NCBI RefSeq assembly: GCF_963169125.1
Contig: NC_084794.1
Location: 229,845,219 to 229,909,218, forward strand
Source of the DNA: Humulus lupulus
Taxonomy: Eukaryota; Streptophyta; Magnoliopsida; Rosales; Cannabaceae
Direction of reading: 5' to 3'
Length of the DNA stretch: 64,000 nucleotides
The notes beneath the pieces were generated by a model. That model did not search any database. It was not told where the DNA came from and saw only the letters and a program-made list of their open reading frames with translations. Both the position numbers and the translations under genes were made by a program. Shown piece by piece: positions 1-12,722 of this stretch (positions within the stretch are counted from its first letter, which is position 1; each line of letters starts with the position of its first letter).

Positions 1-1493
1 TTCTCTCATAGTGATAATCCCTTTTTAAGAATAAATTTCTTCATTTCTATTAAGTCTTTTATCCTCTAAGATAAATCTAGACTTATAATTCTCAAAGTTC
101 ATCATGAGTCCTCTAAGCCACATGATAAACTCTCAATAGATCAAGATAAAAAAACCTCAATGTTTATCTTGATTTATTTACTTGAAAAAGCAAGACACAC
201 TTCTTTGAAAATAACTTTCACTTTGTTGCTTTCTTTTATATATTTCACAAAATAAAATATGTGAACACAAATGTCATGTGAAAATTTCTCAAACAAATAA
301 TTACTCATCTTCACTTTTAGTTGTCTAAATAATCTCAAAATCACTTAAACAACTTTTGTGTATTTTCTATGAGTCTTTTAGATTCTTTTGAAAAACACCA
401 ATTTTACATTCATTCATTTTCTCATCAAAATCAATTTGAAGATGTCAATTTTTAAACACTTTAAATCAAAGAGAATAAACCCTCATTGATTTATTTAAAC
501 ACTTTAATTTTTTTTTTTTATGTTTTAGTTTAAAATTATCTCCTCATTAAGATTAATTTAAACATATCACCATCTTTAACAAAAATGAATAAAGTTCTTT
601 TTATTCTATTCACTATTGGTGTAAAGATTCAAAATTGCTTCTCCAATTTTAAAATGTCTTCTCATTGAATATTTAAGAATTATTGTCACTAAATAATTCT
701 CAAATATATTTCATTTGACCACACTCCAGACTATAAGTCTATTGAGTCAATATGTCATCCCACAATTTTTGAATCCACCTTGATCCATTTTTCTTGCAAT
801 GGCAAGACACTTCCAATAAAAGATGTAACCATATAAGGTTCATCTTTTCTTATCTCATAAAATGAGATGCTCATCTTTTAAATGAGAAAAAAAATTAAAT
901 TCTCAAATAATTATTTTATTCACAAATCACATACTAACAATAATATAGGATAAAACCTATTAACATCTCACAAATATTTGCATAATAATATTTCAATATA
1001 ATATCACATAGTTGTCAAAATATATGACTTATATCATACTAACATGGCTCTTTATTAGTATGTAAACATAAATTACAAATATCATACACATATAATTTCA
1101 TAAATATATTGATTTTATATCATATAAAACTCATAAAATTGTCATTCTAATAATTTATCATTATCACATAATAAGACAATTCTATAACATGCTAGCATAT
1201 AACCCAATAATCTAGTAGATTATTTACACATTAGTCACATATAACAAAAACTCAAGATATTAAATTATCTTCTAATCTAACCACTATATTTGAAAAAATA
1301 AAGGAGATTAGAAAACAATGAACCTCATTTATAAAATTTTCTTCTTCTCATTTCTATCACTATATGAAAACCATTAGATCTTCTAAGAAAACCAAAGAAA
1401 AACATTACCTTATCTTACCATCTTTTCAAAGTTGGATCCTTACAAGATCTCTATGGTTTCTCCTTCCATTGAAAAGGAAACTAAGCTTTTGAT
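1..1493 (-). mobile_element. Internal region of non-autonomous copia element copia-X1 (continues past left edge)
   Basis: AT-rich DNA to the left of an LTR in reverse orientation. Bases 1 to about 345 are the inverted counterpart of about 48640-48900 in copia-X2, so both are the same family in opposite orientations. Next to the LTR, on the minus strand, only the first few gag codons (start near 1473) can be matched before the frame stops. No gag capsid, protease, integrase or RT motif is visible in the remaining 1.4 kb, so this copy appears coding-empty. The far LTR is outside the window. Confidence 0.7.
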
Positions 1494-2494
1494 TGTTAGA
1501 GAATATATTTTTATACTCAATGGAAATATGGAAAAACCAAAATACAACTCTATGCAAAAATACAATAGACAAGATAATATTGGTTAAAGAAATATTACAA
1601 CTCAATAGCTCAAAATACAAGTAAATAGAAAGATGTAGAAGAAGAAGATTACAAACTCAAAACAATAATATTACAAGTAAATAAGATCAAAAGAATGAAA
1701 ATAAAACCAATAAAAAGAACAAACTCTCACACAACCAAAGTGTAGAGTAGTGGGGATCACCAACTTAAACAATGTTCAAAACCTTTGTCCAAAAGTTTAT
1801 TTCCTCCTATTCTCTAAGCAATAAGGGATCTCTCTAGGAAATAGCTCTCTGGAATTATCAAGCCTCTATGGTGTATTTTCCAGCCAAGTGCTTTATGGAT
1901 GGAAAATGGTGTGTCTTACAAGTGAGCATTAGGCTCCTATTTATAGAGTTTGAGATACCCCTTTGAATTTCAAATTCCACCAACCCCCATGGTTGTTACC
2001 AATGTTTAATTTTATGGAATTAAAATGGAGATTTGGGAGTTATTTGGGATGTTAGAACCGTTCAATTTGGAAATAACTAAATAACCAAGTTGGCTGTCAG
2101 CCTCACTGGCCGCGGCCAGGGAAAGTTAGTGGCCGCGGCCACAGGCCATTTTCAGCACAAAAAAGTCATTTTTCCAAAACGTCCAAAATCCTTTCCCACA
2201 TAATTTTGTAACCTCCAAACACTTATTGGGAGTTAAAAACATGTCTCCAACATCCATATTTCATCATGGATATGTGAAATCCAATCTCAAATGTGTAACA
2301 TGTAATATACACATTATTGGGTAATATTCGGGAGTTACAAATTTGTAACTAATTTTGTAACTCCAAAATATGTCACATTTGGGCACACACATGTGTCTAA
2401 TTTTGTGACTCTCAATAATATGTTACAAGGTGTGGCAAATCACATTTTGTCACATTATTTAATCTAACATTATTTTATATGAAATAATATAACA
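1494..2494 (-). repeat. 5' LTR of copia-X1, inserted in Tat1 gag
   Basis: A 1001-bp LTR on the minus strand with terminal inverted repeat TGTTA..TAACA. It matches the LTR at 44399-45476 in inverse orientation, including the GC-rich block of GGCCGCGGCC type near 2110-2145 and the TATA region. Its right border at 2494 abuts Tat1 gag coding sequence. The first five flanking bases, TCGCG, are one side of an expected target duplication whose partner is off-window. The insertion removed sight of Tat1's 5' LTR and gag start. Confidence 0.85.
1938..1945 (-). promoter_or_regulatory. LTR TATA box of copia-X1
   Basis: TATAAATA on the minus strand in the central LTR. The same box in the same context occurs at 45016-45023 in copia-X2. 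This is the likely U3 core promoter, and RNA would start about 30 bases further left. Confidence 0.6.
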
Positions 2495-2495
2495 T

Positions 2496-3918
2496 CGCGA
2501 CCCTCTTCGAGCCGAATTAGAGAGTCTGAAGCGAATAATGCTTCGAATGGCCAGGCGACAAGGCCACGAGTCTAACTCGGAAGATGAGGAGGTGGAGCCA
2601 TGTGCTCCTCACCTCATCAATACCCCACTACCTCTGGGATTCAAGATGCCATACATACCATCTTATGACGGTGATTGGGATCCCGTGGATCATTTTTCCA
2701 AATTGAACAGGCTAATGTCGGTGCATCGTGTCTCCGACGACGCAAAATGTCACGTGTTCCCCCTCATCCTGACAGGACCAGCAGATGAATGGTTTGCAAA
2801 CTCTGACCTGGGTCCATTCGGACGTGGCAACAGTTGTCCTCCACCTTCCGAAGACAATTTATAGGGGTCTGGAAGGTGAGCTCAACGCCCTAGCCAATAT
2901 CAAGCAAGGGTCGTTCGAGACCCTCAAGGCCTACATCAAACGCTTCAAAGAAGAAGCAGCAAGAAGTAAGAGGGTCGATGATGGCCAACAATTGATGGCA
3001 TTGCAGGCTGGTATTCGTGCAAGATCCCCACTCTTGGATGATCTCCAGTGAAGGGGATGTCGACGTCTCGACGACTTCATTAGTTGGGCTCAAAAGTACA
3101 TCAGTTGGGAAGACGCCCAGATCAAGGATTTTGAGGCATCCGCCCTTTTTCCCACCTTGGCCACTCCTGGCCCTATGGCCTCGGAGATCCAATACTCCCC
3201 CTACGTTCACAATCAGCAGGGGTCGTTGGGATCCCAGCCTAGCCAGAGCGCCACTTCTTCTGGTTGTAGTGTTGTGTCTGCTCCTAGATTTGGTATATCT
3301 TCGGCAGGGTTCAGGGCAGCGCCCACTGGATACAGTGCTTCTCAGCCTGCATTCAGTGCTGGAGTTGTCGCCCCATCCCATCCGGCTGAATCCAATCGAG
3401 CTCCAAGTGGTACAAGGCGCGGAGGGAAAGGTAAAGGTCGAAAACCCAGGGGAAGTGGGATCACACAGCCCAAGAAAGGAGTCGTGTTAGGCAAGAAGTA
3501 CGTCTCGTAGTATTCCATATATGCTGGCTTAGTGGACTCCCGAGAGAACATCTTCATGACCATGGTGCAGCACGTGCACTACAGGAAGCCACAACCCATC
3601 AGAAGAGACAGGGATAGATGGGACCCTGACAAAAAAATTCGTTTCCACAACGACATAGGGCATCATACTAACGAATGTCATCAGCTCAAGGATGAGATTG
3701 AAAACCTCATCAAGCTGGGACACCTCCATCAGTATGCTAAGGGTGGGCCGCGTCAAGCACAACCACTCGTGGCCAGACGGGCGACCCCATCGGCCACCCC
3801 TCAGGTCCCGACGGCAACTCACGTAGGTCCCCAACATCCAACAGCCCAGGGACCTCCTTCAGTAAATGGGCGAGTAGGAACCATATCAAGAGGACCTCAC
3901 CTGGGGGGCACCTCATGA
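2496..3918 (+). pseudogene. gag: Tat1 gag, broken
   Basis: Remnant of the capsid-nucleocapsid part of a Tat polyprotein, which packages element RNA in cytoplasmic particles. The capsid segment around 2640-2790 (motif YDGDWDPVDHFSKLN) matches [15 protein letters not shown] in Tat2 gag. The frame slips near 2785-2860 and resumes as ANIKQGSFETLKAYIKRF. In-frame stops lie at 3049-3051 and near 3508-3510. The zinc knuckle at about 3635-3680 reads FHNDIGHHTNEC. The first cysteine of the CX2HX4HX4C pattern seen in Tat2 is replaced (IRFH instead of CEFH), so RNA binding would be damaged. The N-terminal third is lost at the copia-X1 border. Not expressible as a Gag protein. Confidence 0.85.
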
Positions 3919-3945
3919 TGCTCACAGGACAGATATGCATGAGCT

Positions 3946-5550
3946 TTGAACCTCGACGACGAGGTAATGGCTTTGACCCAGTTACCTGCTAAAATGTCGC
4001 GAATGACTGACCAAGTCATAACATTCTCCGAAGACAATGCTCGGAGAGTGCATTTCCCACATCACGATCCATTGGTGATTGAAAGCCAAATCTCCAACAA
4101 AACGGTGGCAAAGATTCTGGTAGACAATGAGAGTTCGATGAATATCCTATTTAAATCAGCCTTCGAGAAGATAGGGCTGACTACGGCAGACATATCCCTG
4201 TGCGCCTCAACACTTTATGGGTTCTCGGGAGAAGCCCTCATCCCAATGGGACAAATAAAGGTCCCAGTAGTGCTCGGAGAGGTACCTCACCAAGCCTTTA
4301 AGTACTGCAGCTTCGTGGTGGTGGATTGTCTCTCAGCATACAATGCCATATTGGGAGGGCCAGCACTTGTAGAGTTCGGGGCAGTCACTTTCATCTGTCA
4401 TCTGTGCATGAAATTCCCTACGGATGCGGGAATTGGAACTGTCTGCGGGGACCAAATAGAGGTAAGGCAATGCTACAATGTCTCCCTCAAGGCTCCCATA
4501 ATGGCAGTGAGGGAGGAGGTCCCTGAAAGCTTCGAGACCCCAGAGGAACGAACTGTGCAGAACTCGGGACCTGACGAGTTAGATCCTAGGGTTCAAGAGG
4601 AGAGGTCCATCGAACCAGTGGAAGAGATGGAGGAGGTAGTTCTGGACACCGCCACCCCCGACAGAAAGGTGAAAGTCAGGGGAGGCTTGAAAATGGAAGT
4701 CCGAGAAGCGTTAGTGGTCTTCCTTCAAGAAAACCAAGATGTGTTCGCATGGACTCATTCTGACATGACCGACATTAATCCAAATGTAATATTACATGCC
4801 TTGAACGCCGACCCTAGCTTTGCTCCCGTCCAGCAGAAGCAGCGGAAGTTCGACCAAACTCAGAAAGAGGCCCTCAAGGCCGAGGTAGACAAGCTCCTCT
4901 CTAACGGGTTTATCCGAGAAGCCCAATATCCCAAGTGGTTGTCCAATCCTGTCCTTGTGCCAAAGCCAAATGGAACTTGGAGGACATGCATTGATTTTTC
5001 AAACCTTAACAAGGCTTGTTCGAAGGATTGTTTTCCAGTCCCCAGGATAGATCAGATGGTTGATGCCACCTCTGGTTACAAGTTGCTATCATTTATGGAG
5101 GCATACTCGGGATATAACCAAATATCCATGCATGTAGTTGATCAGGAGCACACCAGCTTTCAAACCGACAATTGTGTCTATTGTTACATCGTGATGCCTT
5201 TTGGGATGAAGAACGCTGGCGCCACTTACCAAAGGTTGGTTAATAGAATGTTCAAGAACCAGTTGGGATGGAACATGGAGGTCTATGTAGATGATATGTT
5301 GGTTAAGTCTCAGACTAGCCCAGATCATGTAGGCAACCTGGCTGAGGTATTCGCGGTGCTCCGCCAGTTTGGGATGAAGCTCAACCCCCATAAATGCACA
5401 TTTGGAGTAGCCTACGGGAAGTTTTTAGGCTTCATCGTGAGCGCTCGAGGGATAGAGGTGAACCCCGAAAAGATAAAGGCCTTAATCGAAATGCCTTCTC
5501 CTCGGAAACATAAAGATGTTCAGAGCCTGACAGGGAGGATCGCAGCCTGA
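3946..5550 (+). pseudogene. pol: Tat1 pol: protease and reverse transcriptase, decayed
   Basis: The longest surviving Tat1 reading frame (534 codons). It holds a retropepsin at about residues 50-160 and a reverse transcriptase at about 300-530. The protease motif reads ILVDNESSMNILF, where Tat2 has [13 protein letters not shown], so the glycine of the active-site loop is changed to Glu. In RT the motif [11 protein letters not shown] has Glu where Tat2 has the metal-binding Asp ([11 protein letters not shown]), while YVDDMLVKS is intact. Translation ends at a TGA near 5548-5550, and the next domain continues in another frame. Two altered catalytic positions plus the stop make it non-functional. 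The family role would be polyprotein cleavage and copying of element RNA into DNA. Confidence 0.88.
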
Positions 5551-6844
5551 GCTGTTTTGTCTCCAAGGCAACGGATAAGTGTGTCCCTTTCTTCAATATT
5601 CTCTAGGGGAGTCAGAGATTTGCATGGACGGAAGAGTGTGAACAGGCATCCCAACAGCTCAAGGCACACGTGGCGAACCCTCTAATACTATCCAAGCGGG
5701 TAGACAGAGTACCCTTCTACTCTACATGGCTGTATCGGAGGACGTTGTTAGTGTCGCGCTGGTTAGGGAGGAAAGCCACGTTAAGCACCCCATCTATTAC
5801 ATTAGTAAGAGGCTCCTTGGAGCAGAGTCTAGGTACTCGCTGATGGAAAAGTTAACCTTCTACTTGATGATGGCCTCTCGGAAGCTAAGACCTTACTTCC
5901 AGACACACCCAATTAAGGTCCTAACCAACCACCCGCTCAGACAAGTCCTTCAAAAGCCTGAGTCATCAGGGAGGCTCCTAAAATGGTCGGTGGAATTAAG
6001 TCAGTTCGACATTACCTACCTCCCAAGGATGGCCATAAAAGGACAAGCACTCGCCGATTTCATCACTGAGTGTACCGGGAATCAGGAGAGAGCCGAGTAC
6101 ACCCCAGTGGTCAGACCAGTGTGGAAGTTGTTTGTAGATGGATCTTCAAATGAAAATGGTGCAGGGGCAGGACTTATTTTGGTCTCCCCCGAGGGGCAAA
6201 GGGTGCATAGTGCTCTCCGCTTCGGATTTAGCGCCTCTAATAACAAAGTAGAGTACGAAGCTTTTATTTCTAGACTTCGCGTGGCATTAGAACTCAAGGT
6301 CGAGGGACTCGAGATATTTAGCAATTCACAACTCGTGGTGAACCAAATTCTCAGAGAGTACCAAGCTCGGGGCATAAAAATGGCAGCATACTTGGCAAAG
6401 GCTCAATAAATTCTTCACAACTTCCAAAAATTCACTATTTGGCAGGTGCCGAAAGAGAAAAATTCCAATGCGGATGCCCTAGCAAATTTGGCTACAACCA
6501 AAGACATCGAATTAATCAGTGTTGTCCCCATCGACTACTTGGAGTCTCCGAGTATCGTGGCTCCAGATGAGGTGGAAACAGTACAATCCCAAGATGGGTG
6601 GATGGAGTCGATAATTAAATACCTCGTCTCTGGGGAGTTGCCCCAGGACAAGAAGGCAGCCCAAAAGTTGATGTACCATGTGCCAAGGTACATAATTATG
6701 GATAATAAGATTTATAGTCGAGGCTATTCTTTACCCCTGCTTCGGTGCATGTCCAGAATAGTAGGCAGTTCAATAAGGCGAGAAGTGCATGAAGGTTCTG
6801 CGGTGATCACGCCGGAGGGCAAAGCCTTTCCAAGAAGATATTAA
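5551..6844 (+). pseudogene. pol: Tat1 pol: RT-linked RNase H and second RNase H, broken
   Basis: Continuation of Tat1 pol across several frames. The RT-linked RNase H remnant includes HPIYYISKRLLGAESRYS and [19 protein letters not shown] (about 5780-6000). A second RNase H of the type typical of Tat elements follows: KLFVDGSSNENGAGAG near 6120 and NADALANLATT near 6465. The third acidic position reads IFSNSQLVV, where Tat2 has VYSDSLLVV, so a catalytic Asp is Asn. Breaks include a TAG near 5605, a frame change near 5700, a stop near 6408 and another at 6842-6844. The two-RNase-H layout is what assigns the element to Tat. Confidence 0.82.
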
Positions 6845-7831
6845 AGCAAGGACATTTGGGCCCACCATGAATGGAGACGCGATGGATTACATCAAGAAAT
6901 GCAACAAATGCCAGCGTTTCACCAACATCCCCCGAGCAACTCTGAATGAGCTTACTCAAATGACCAGCCCATGGACTTTTGCCGTTCGGGGAATCGACCT
7001 TATCGGGTCTCTACCCATAGGGAAATGAGGGGTGAAATATGCCATAGTGGCCATCGACTACTTCATGAAGTGGGTTGAGGTCGAGCCACTCACCACCATT
7101 ACCTCCAAAAAGGCTTTGGACTTCGTCATAAAAAATATTGTTTACCGGTATGGGCTTCTGAGGAAAATATTTTCCGACAACGGATTGCATTTCGACAGTG
7201 AAGTGTTCACAAATTTCTATCAATGGCATGGTGTTATCAAGAGCTTCTCTTCCGTATCCCATCCGCAAGACAATGGCCAAGCAGAAGCAGTGAACAAGAC
7301 ACTCAAGTCCACTCTAAAGAAAAGGCTGGAGCACGCTAAAGGAACTTGGCCCGAGGAGCTTCCTAGGGCATTGTGGAGCTACCGCACCACTGCCCAGACC
7401 TCCACCGACCATTCTCCCTTCTCGATGGCCTAGGGGTACGAGGCTATGCTCCCAATTGAATAAGCAATCTCCATGCACTGACGGGATACGTATGATCCGA
7501 CCATGAACCATGCCCTACTTCAGGAGTCCCTAAACCTCGTGGAGGAGCTGAGCAAAGCTTCTCAACTACGAGTAGCGTCCTACCAACAAAAGGTGGCCAG
7601 GTATTTCAACTCCAAGGTGAAAGATAGAAAGTTCAGGTTCAGAGATCTGGTGTTGCAAAGATTCTACTTAGCCACCCGAGATCCAGGTGCAGGAGTGCTG
7701 GGACCCAACTGGGAGGGCCCATACCAAGTCGAAAGTGTTGTATGTCCGGGAACATATAAATTAGCCCGACTTAATGTGGAGCTGATTCCTCATGCCTAGA
7801 ATGTCGAGAATCTGTGCCGGTATTACCAGTA
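6845..7831 (+). pseudogene. pol: Tat1 pol: integrase, broken
   Basis: Integrase remnant, the enzyme that would join element DNA to the chromosome. The second half of the zinc-binding region is present (CNKCQRF near 6900). Catalytic-core landmarks are present: GIDLIGSLP near 6995, FSDNGLHFDSEVF near 7180 and NGQAEAVNKTL near 7285, so Asp, Asp and Glu are all retained. Stops at 7026-7028 (within GK*GVKYAI) and near 7430 interrupt it. The C-terminal part ([16 protein letters not shown], about 7690-7740) resembles the end of Tat2 pol and ends near 7831 with RYYQ. No chromodomain follows, as expected for Tat. Confidence 0.82.
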
Positions 7832-8001
7832 GCGTCTGCAACAAACATTGTTTATTTATGTTATCCCCCTTGTAGCCTTCGGGCACATGTAATGGAAACT
7901 GTGTATATAAAACATGGTAAGAAATCTGTCTGTTTTGCTTATGTCCTTTTCTGTAGTTTCCATTATATTTTTATACAGCGATAAGAGCACCCGCATCCGA
8001 A

Positions 8002-8037
8002 CAAGTGACCGCAGACCAATCTTCGATCACTTGGGGG
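8002..8037 (+). other. Post-pol stem-loop and G-run of Tat1
   Basis: CAAGTGA at 8002-8008 pairs with TCACTTG at 8027-8033, with partial pairing further in. A G-run (8033-8037) follows at once. The same arrangement sits at the same place in Tat2 (31077-31128, minus strand). The rest of the short post-pol stretch 7832-8058 shows no coding motif. Confidence 0.6.
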
Positions 8038-8058
8038 CATAGGCCTGGGGTAGCACTG

Positions 8059-10420
8059 TGTAACGACCCAAAATCACTAATAAGGCTTAAGGGCCTTGAT
8101 TAGCATGCTGGGAGGGCATAATGGGTTTATGTGTGATTTAAATTATTAAATGCATGATTATGTGAAAAGCATGATTATATGGATATGTGAAATTCATGTT
8201 TATGAGTATTAGATATGCATGTGGGCTCTATTTAGCTTATAAGGGCGTATTTGTAATTAAGGCCCGTTGACGGCATAAATGTGATTATATGTGATAATTG
8301 TTGAGACCACATTATTATGTGGATATATTTGCAGTATATGGCTCGAGACGGTCCTAGTGAGCGGATTGGCGAAATAGTCACGCCAATGATTTATACCCAG
8401 CTCGGGGGAACTTAGGGGTATTTTCGGGAACTTAGAAAATATATTGGGGATTATTAGACATTGGGAAAAATAATTGGTAATTAATTGGATGACGGGATTT
8501 AAGTGGTAAATATTAGGAACACTCGAGGAATTAGTGAGAATTGGGAGCAAATGACTATTATACCCCTAGATTGAGTAAAGGGTTAGTTTTATTTGGGAGG
8601 GGAAAAGGGTCTTTTGGTTATTAGAGGATATAACCTGATTTTATTTTAGATTATAACAGAAGGCTGTAGAAAATATTGAAGGAAAGAAAGAAACATAAAG
8701 CACTCACTCACTCACTCCTTCTTTCTCACGATTTCTCCTCTCTCGCTCTCTCCCTTGGTGTTTGATTTTTGGGGATGTTGAAGGAGGTTAGAAGCTTGGA
8801 GACCTGAGGAAATTGAAGAAGCTTAGGCTTGAGTAATTGAAGCTATTTAACCAGAAAACTCAGTTTAGGAGTTGGAGGATTTAAGCTCAAGAGTATTAGA
8901 TTGGAAGTTGGTGGGAGATTCAAACACAATTGAGGTAAGGTTCTGAATCTTTATCATTTAATTTATAGTTGGATATAGGTAGAATTTTCGAGGATTGATT
9001 GGTTCTGACTTAGGTGGTTATGGATGATGAATAGGGATAATGATTGATGTATAATTGCTAAGTTTTTGGTGTCTAAAATAGGTGATTAATTATTGAGTTC
9101 ATAGCTTGTTTGATGATTGAATTGGGGAGGTTTTTGGGGGAAATTCTGGGTAGAACTTAGGTGTTCTTGGTTAGGAGAAGGAGGAGAAAACCCAGGTTCT
9201 CTCTGGGTTCGAAGGGCGCGCCACGGAGCATGTGGCCCTTCAGGCCTGGGTTGCTCTCTGACTTGGGGCAAGTCGCGACTTGCTAAACCAAGTTGTGACC
9301 CGCCTGAGAATTTTCGCCTTGGAAGTGTTTCAAGAATTGTTAGGGCTTAGGGGTTCGAACCCAGGCGTTCAGGACAATTTCTACTACTCAGTTTACTAGA
9401 AATTGAGGTCTAGGAGGCTAGTTTCTGTCTCCTAGGTATTTTATTTCTGTTTGGAAGTTGATGGATATCAATGGCCCTTGTGACTAGGTTTATTGCTGAG
9501 GCTCGAGGCTTAGGACCATGCTTGGAACCATTTTGCATTCTCCGCTCAAAATTAAAGGTAAGAAAATTGCACTCGTTTATGTGGTTATGTTGGGACTAGG
9601 GTTCCCCATATTTGAATACAATGCTGTATGATTATGATATTCCATGTGAGCATGAAATAAACGTCCTAAGAGTGTCGGATATGATATTTGCGCACAGAAC
9701 ACGGCTCGGCCACTGAGAACTGAGGTTAGCTAAATAATCACTGAGCTCGGCCTAAGCGAGCCGGAGTCAGTGGGTTAAATAGAGGGTGCGGCTTAACGGC
9801 GTCGACCCTGGATATTGTATGATGACTATGATGTGTTTGCTATTGTTAATTTGTTGCCTATAATTTGTTGAACACTGGTGTAAATGGTTTATGATTTGTT
9901 GATTTCTAGCACCGATTATGTGTCTATCATAAGGTGTTGAATACCTGGTTAACTACTTTATAGATCATTTGATTGTCTGTATTGTTTATGCTCTGCATTA
10001 TGGTTTTCTTGCTGGGCCTTTGCTCACATGTGCTACGTGGTGTAGGTAAATGCAAGGGTAAGGTAGACCAATCCTGAGTTGGAGAGCTCTGGGGGCGGGA
10101 TGTACATAGTCAGCTGCTCGTCCGCCACGGCTGAGGGATAGTACAGGGACAGGAAAACCTAAAATGTTTATTTTTCCATTAGAGTGGCTTGTGATTGTAT
10201 ATAACTTTTGAAATTTTGTAAACTGTCCTTTAAACCTTGTTTTTGGGATCCCATGTACCAAACGTATTTAAATGAAAATGTATCTATTTATGACCAAAAT
10301 CTTTTAACCCTAACTCGATTATGGTTCTAGTGTCACATTTTTAAATAAACGACTTGATTAGCAAGTCTTGCACCTTTATAAACACATAGTGTAACGGTCT
10401 TGGTTATCTAGGGCGTTACA
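8059..10420 (+). repeat. 5' LTR of a Tekay-type chromovirus
   Basis: A 2362-bp LTR beginning TGTAACGACCC and ending GGGCGTTACA, followed directly by a primer-binding site. It inserted into Tat1 just after the post-pol G-run. Related LTRs in this window are 10441-12722 (inverted) and 45660-47726. A CT-rich stretch at about 8700-8760 is probably transcribed leader. The matching 3' LTR was not found. I see no protein-coding gene in it. Confidence 0.85.
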
Positions 10421-10423
10421 AAT

Positions 10424-10435
10424 TGGTATCAAAGC
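10424..10435 (+). promoter_or_regulatory. Primer-binding site (initiator tRNA-Met type)
   Basis: TGGTATCAAAGC, three bases after the LTR end, differs by one base from the usual plant initiator-Met primer site TGGTATCAGAGC. It marks the LTR above as a 5' LTR. The next five bases are cut from the rest of the leader by the inverted solo LTR. Confidence 0.8.
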
Positions 10436-10440
10436 ATCTA

Positions 10441-12722
10441 TGTAACGCCCTGGATAGCCAAGATCGTTACACTATGTGTTTATAAAGTGCCAGACTTGCT
10501 AATCAAGTCATTTAAACAAAATCGTGTTATTGAAACTACAAAGGAACTAGGGTTAAAAGCGTTTTGGTCTCAAAAGCCACATTTTCATTAAAAAGCATCA
10601 TCTGCTACACGGGATCCCAAAAATATTAAGTTCAGAGACCGTTTACAAAAGACACAAGGTTTATATACAATACCCAGCCATACTAAGGCAAAACAAGCAG
10701 TTAGGTAATCCCTGTCCTGGTCCACTCCTCGACCATGGCGGTCGAACAGCTGGCTATGTACATTTCACCTCGGAGCTCTCCACCTCAGGCTTGGTCCAGC
10801 TTGCCTTTGCCTTTACCTGCACCACGTAGTACCCGTGAGCCAAGACCCAGCAAGAAAACACAACAACAGAGCAATAAGCAATCAACAGACAAATCCATAG
10901 CTCACATTGCATCATAAGTTCTCAAACATGTAATCATTCAGCATAACCAAGTATTCAACATACTAAGCTCATCAATTCATTTCTCATATCATAGCACAAA
11001 TGATAACTAGGGCTAGCGCTCTCAGGCCGCTCCCTCCGTTATCCCACTGACTCCGGCCTAATTAAGCCGAGCTCAGTGAATATTCTCGGCTACCAGTGGC
11101 CAAGCCGCGCCCTGTGCACAAATACTATGTACGGCACTCTTAGGCCGCTTTACATGTCCCATGGCGTAATACCATCATTGACATGATACAATTCTCGGGA
11201 GCACTTAGTCCCATCACAAACATATAATCGGGTGCAGTTTTCTTACCTTTAGCTTTCAGATGAATTAGCTACGGGCGATACTCCTTGAGCGCAATCCGAT
11301 CCTCGAGCCCTAGCTTAACACCTAGTCACAACCATGATGAAAGACACCATTAACAATCTTAAATGAGTTTCCAAGCCAAGTTCTAGTACTCGGAACATTG
11401 AACTTCACCAAATATGGTAAAAGACTCAACCCCGAGCACCCTAGGCTAAATTCCCAAGCCCAAAATCTCAAAATCCCTTAAGCGTCGCGGCATAGGCCAC
11501 CCATGCCGCGGCGTGGCCCCCAAACAGAACCTTCTAATGCACAAAAACAGGTAAGGACCGTGGCATTTCTTGGACCATGCCGCGGCCCACCCTCCTTCCT
11601 CGGCGTGCAACAACTTCGAAGGGCCGCGGCTCACCAAGAACCATGCCGCGGCCCAACCCTTCGAACCCAGAAAAAACCACCATTTTCAAACTCTAAACCT
11701 CACCTTGAGCCATCCTAAAGCTCCCAACTCAAAACCAATTAATAATAACAACATTAGAATGGTTTAGACAACACAACCCAACCAAAAATCCAGCCTAAGA
11801 CTCACCAAAATCCCAATTCCAATTTCTGAAATTTCAGACCCACAAAACTCAAAACCAGCCATGAAAACTCTCAAATTCAACCATCAAACTTTAAATTAAA
11901 CCTTACCTCAGCTGTAGAATCATTTCTCCAAGAGTCCCCTGACCTATCTTCAAAGTTTCAAGCCCCAATTTCCACCTTAAATACCAAAATCACAGATGTT
12001 AAAAACTCAGCCATTTCTTTAAATCCCTAACCTCAGAAACGAAAATTCAAACCTTACCTTAGCTCTACCTCAGACCTTGATCAGTTCCTGAGCTAATCCT
12101 CCAGATTATTCCCCTCAATTCTCAAAGACACAGCTTAATTCCAGTAGTTTCCTCTCAAATTTCAGTAGTGTTTCCTTTGCTAAGAGAGAGAAGAGAAAGA
12201 AAGAGAGATAGGGTCGGTTTACACTTTTCTGTCTAGTATTTTCTAAGTCTTCCAAGTATATCCCTAGATTATTAAACTAATCCCAAAGCTCGGGGTGCCG
12301 GAAACATCCCTGAGGCCAAAACGGTAAAATCCCCCAATAATCCCGCCTAGACATCCTAACCTCAAATATATCTCCAATTATTTATTTTCATCACCCGATA
12401 GTCTAAATCACTACCTGATACCTAAAATACCCCTGACTTGTCCAAAGTCAATTATAATACCCCGTTGTGACTTTCCCTGCTATCTAGCCCTAGGATCGCC
12501 TCGAGTTGCCGGCTGCAGAATTATCCACATGATAATGTGGTTCTCACATATATCTCACACATATATATCATATCATCATATAGTATCATCAATTATCATA
12601 AACACACTATTAATCATATATTTGCACATTTAAATCAATATCATTCATTCTAATCCCAACTATGCCCTCCCGGCATACCAATCAAGGCCCTTAAGCCTTA
12701 TTAGCAAATTTGGGTCGTTACA
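10441..12722 (-). repeat. Solo LTR, Tekay type, inserted in the leader of the Tekay element
   Basis: A 2282-bp LTR in minus orientation. Read on the plus strand it starts TGTAACGCCCTGG and ends GGTCGTTACA. It has no internal region. Flanks are ATCTA (10436-10440) and GTCTA (12723-12727), a target duplication with one later change. The leader sequence resumes at once after it. A solo LTR arises by recombination between the two LTRs of a full element. It lies 20 bp from the LTR at 8059-10420 in opposite orientation. Confidence 0.87.
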
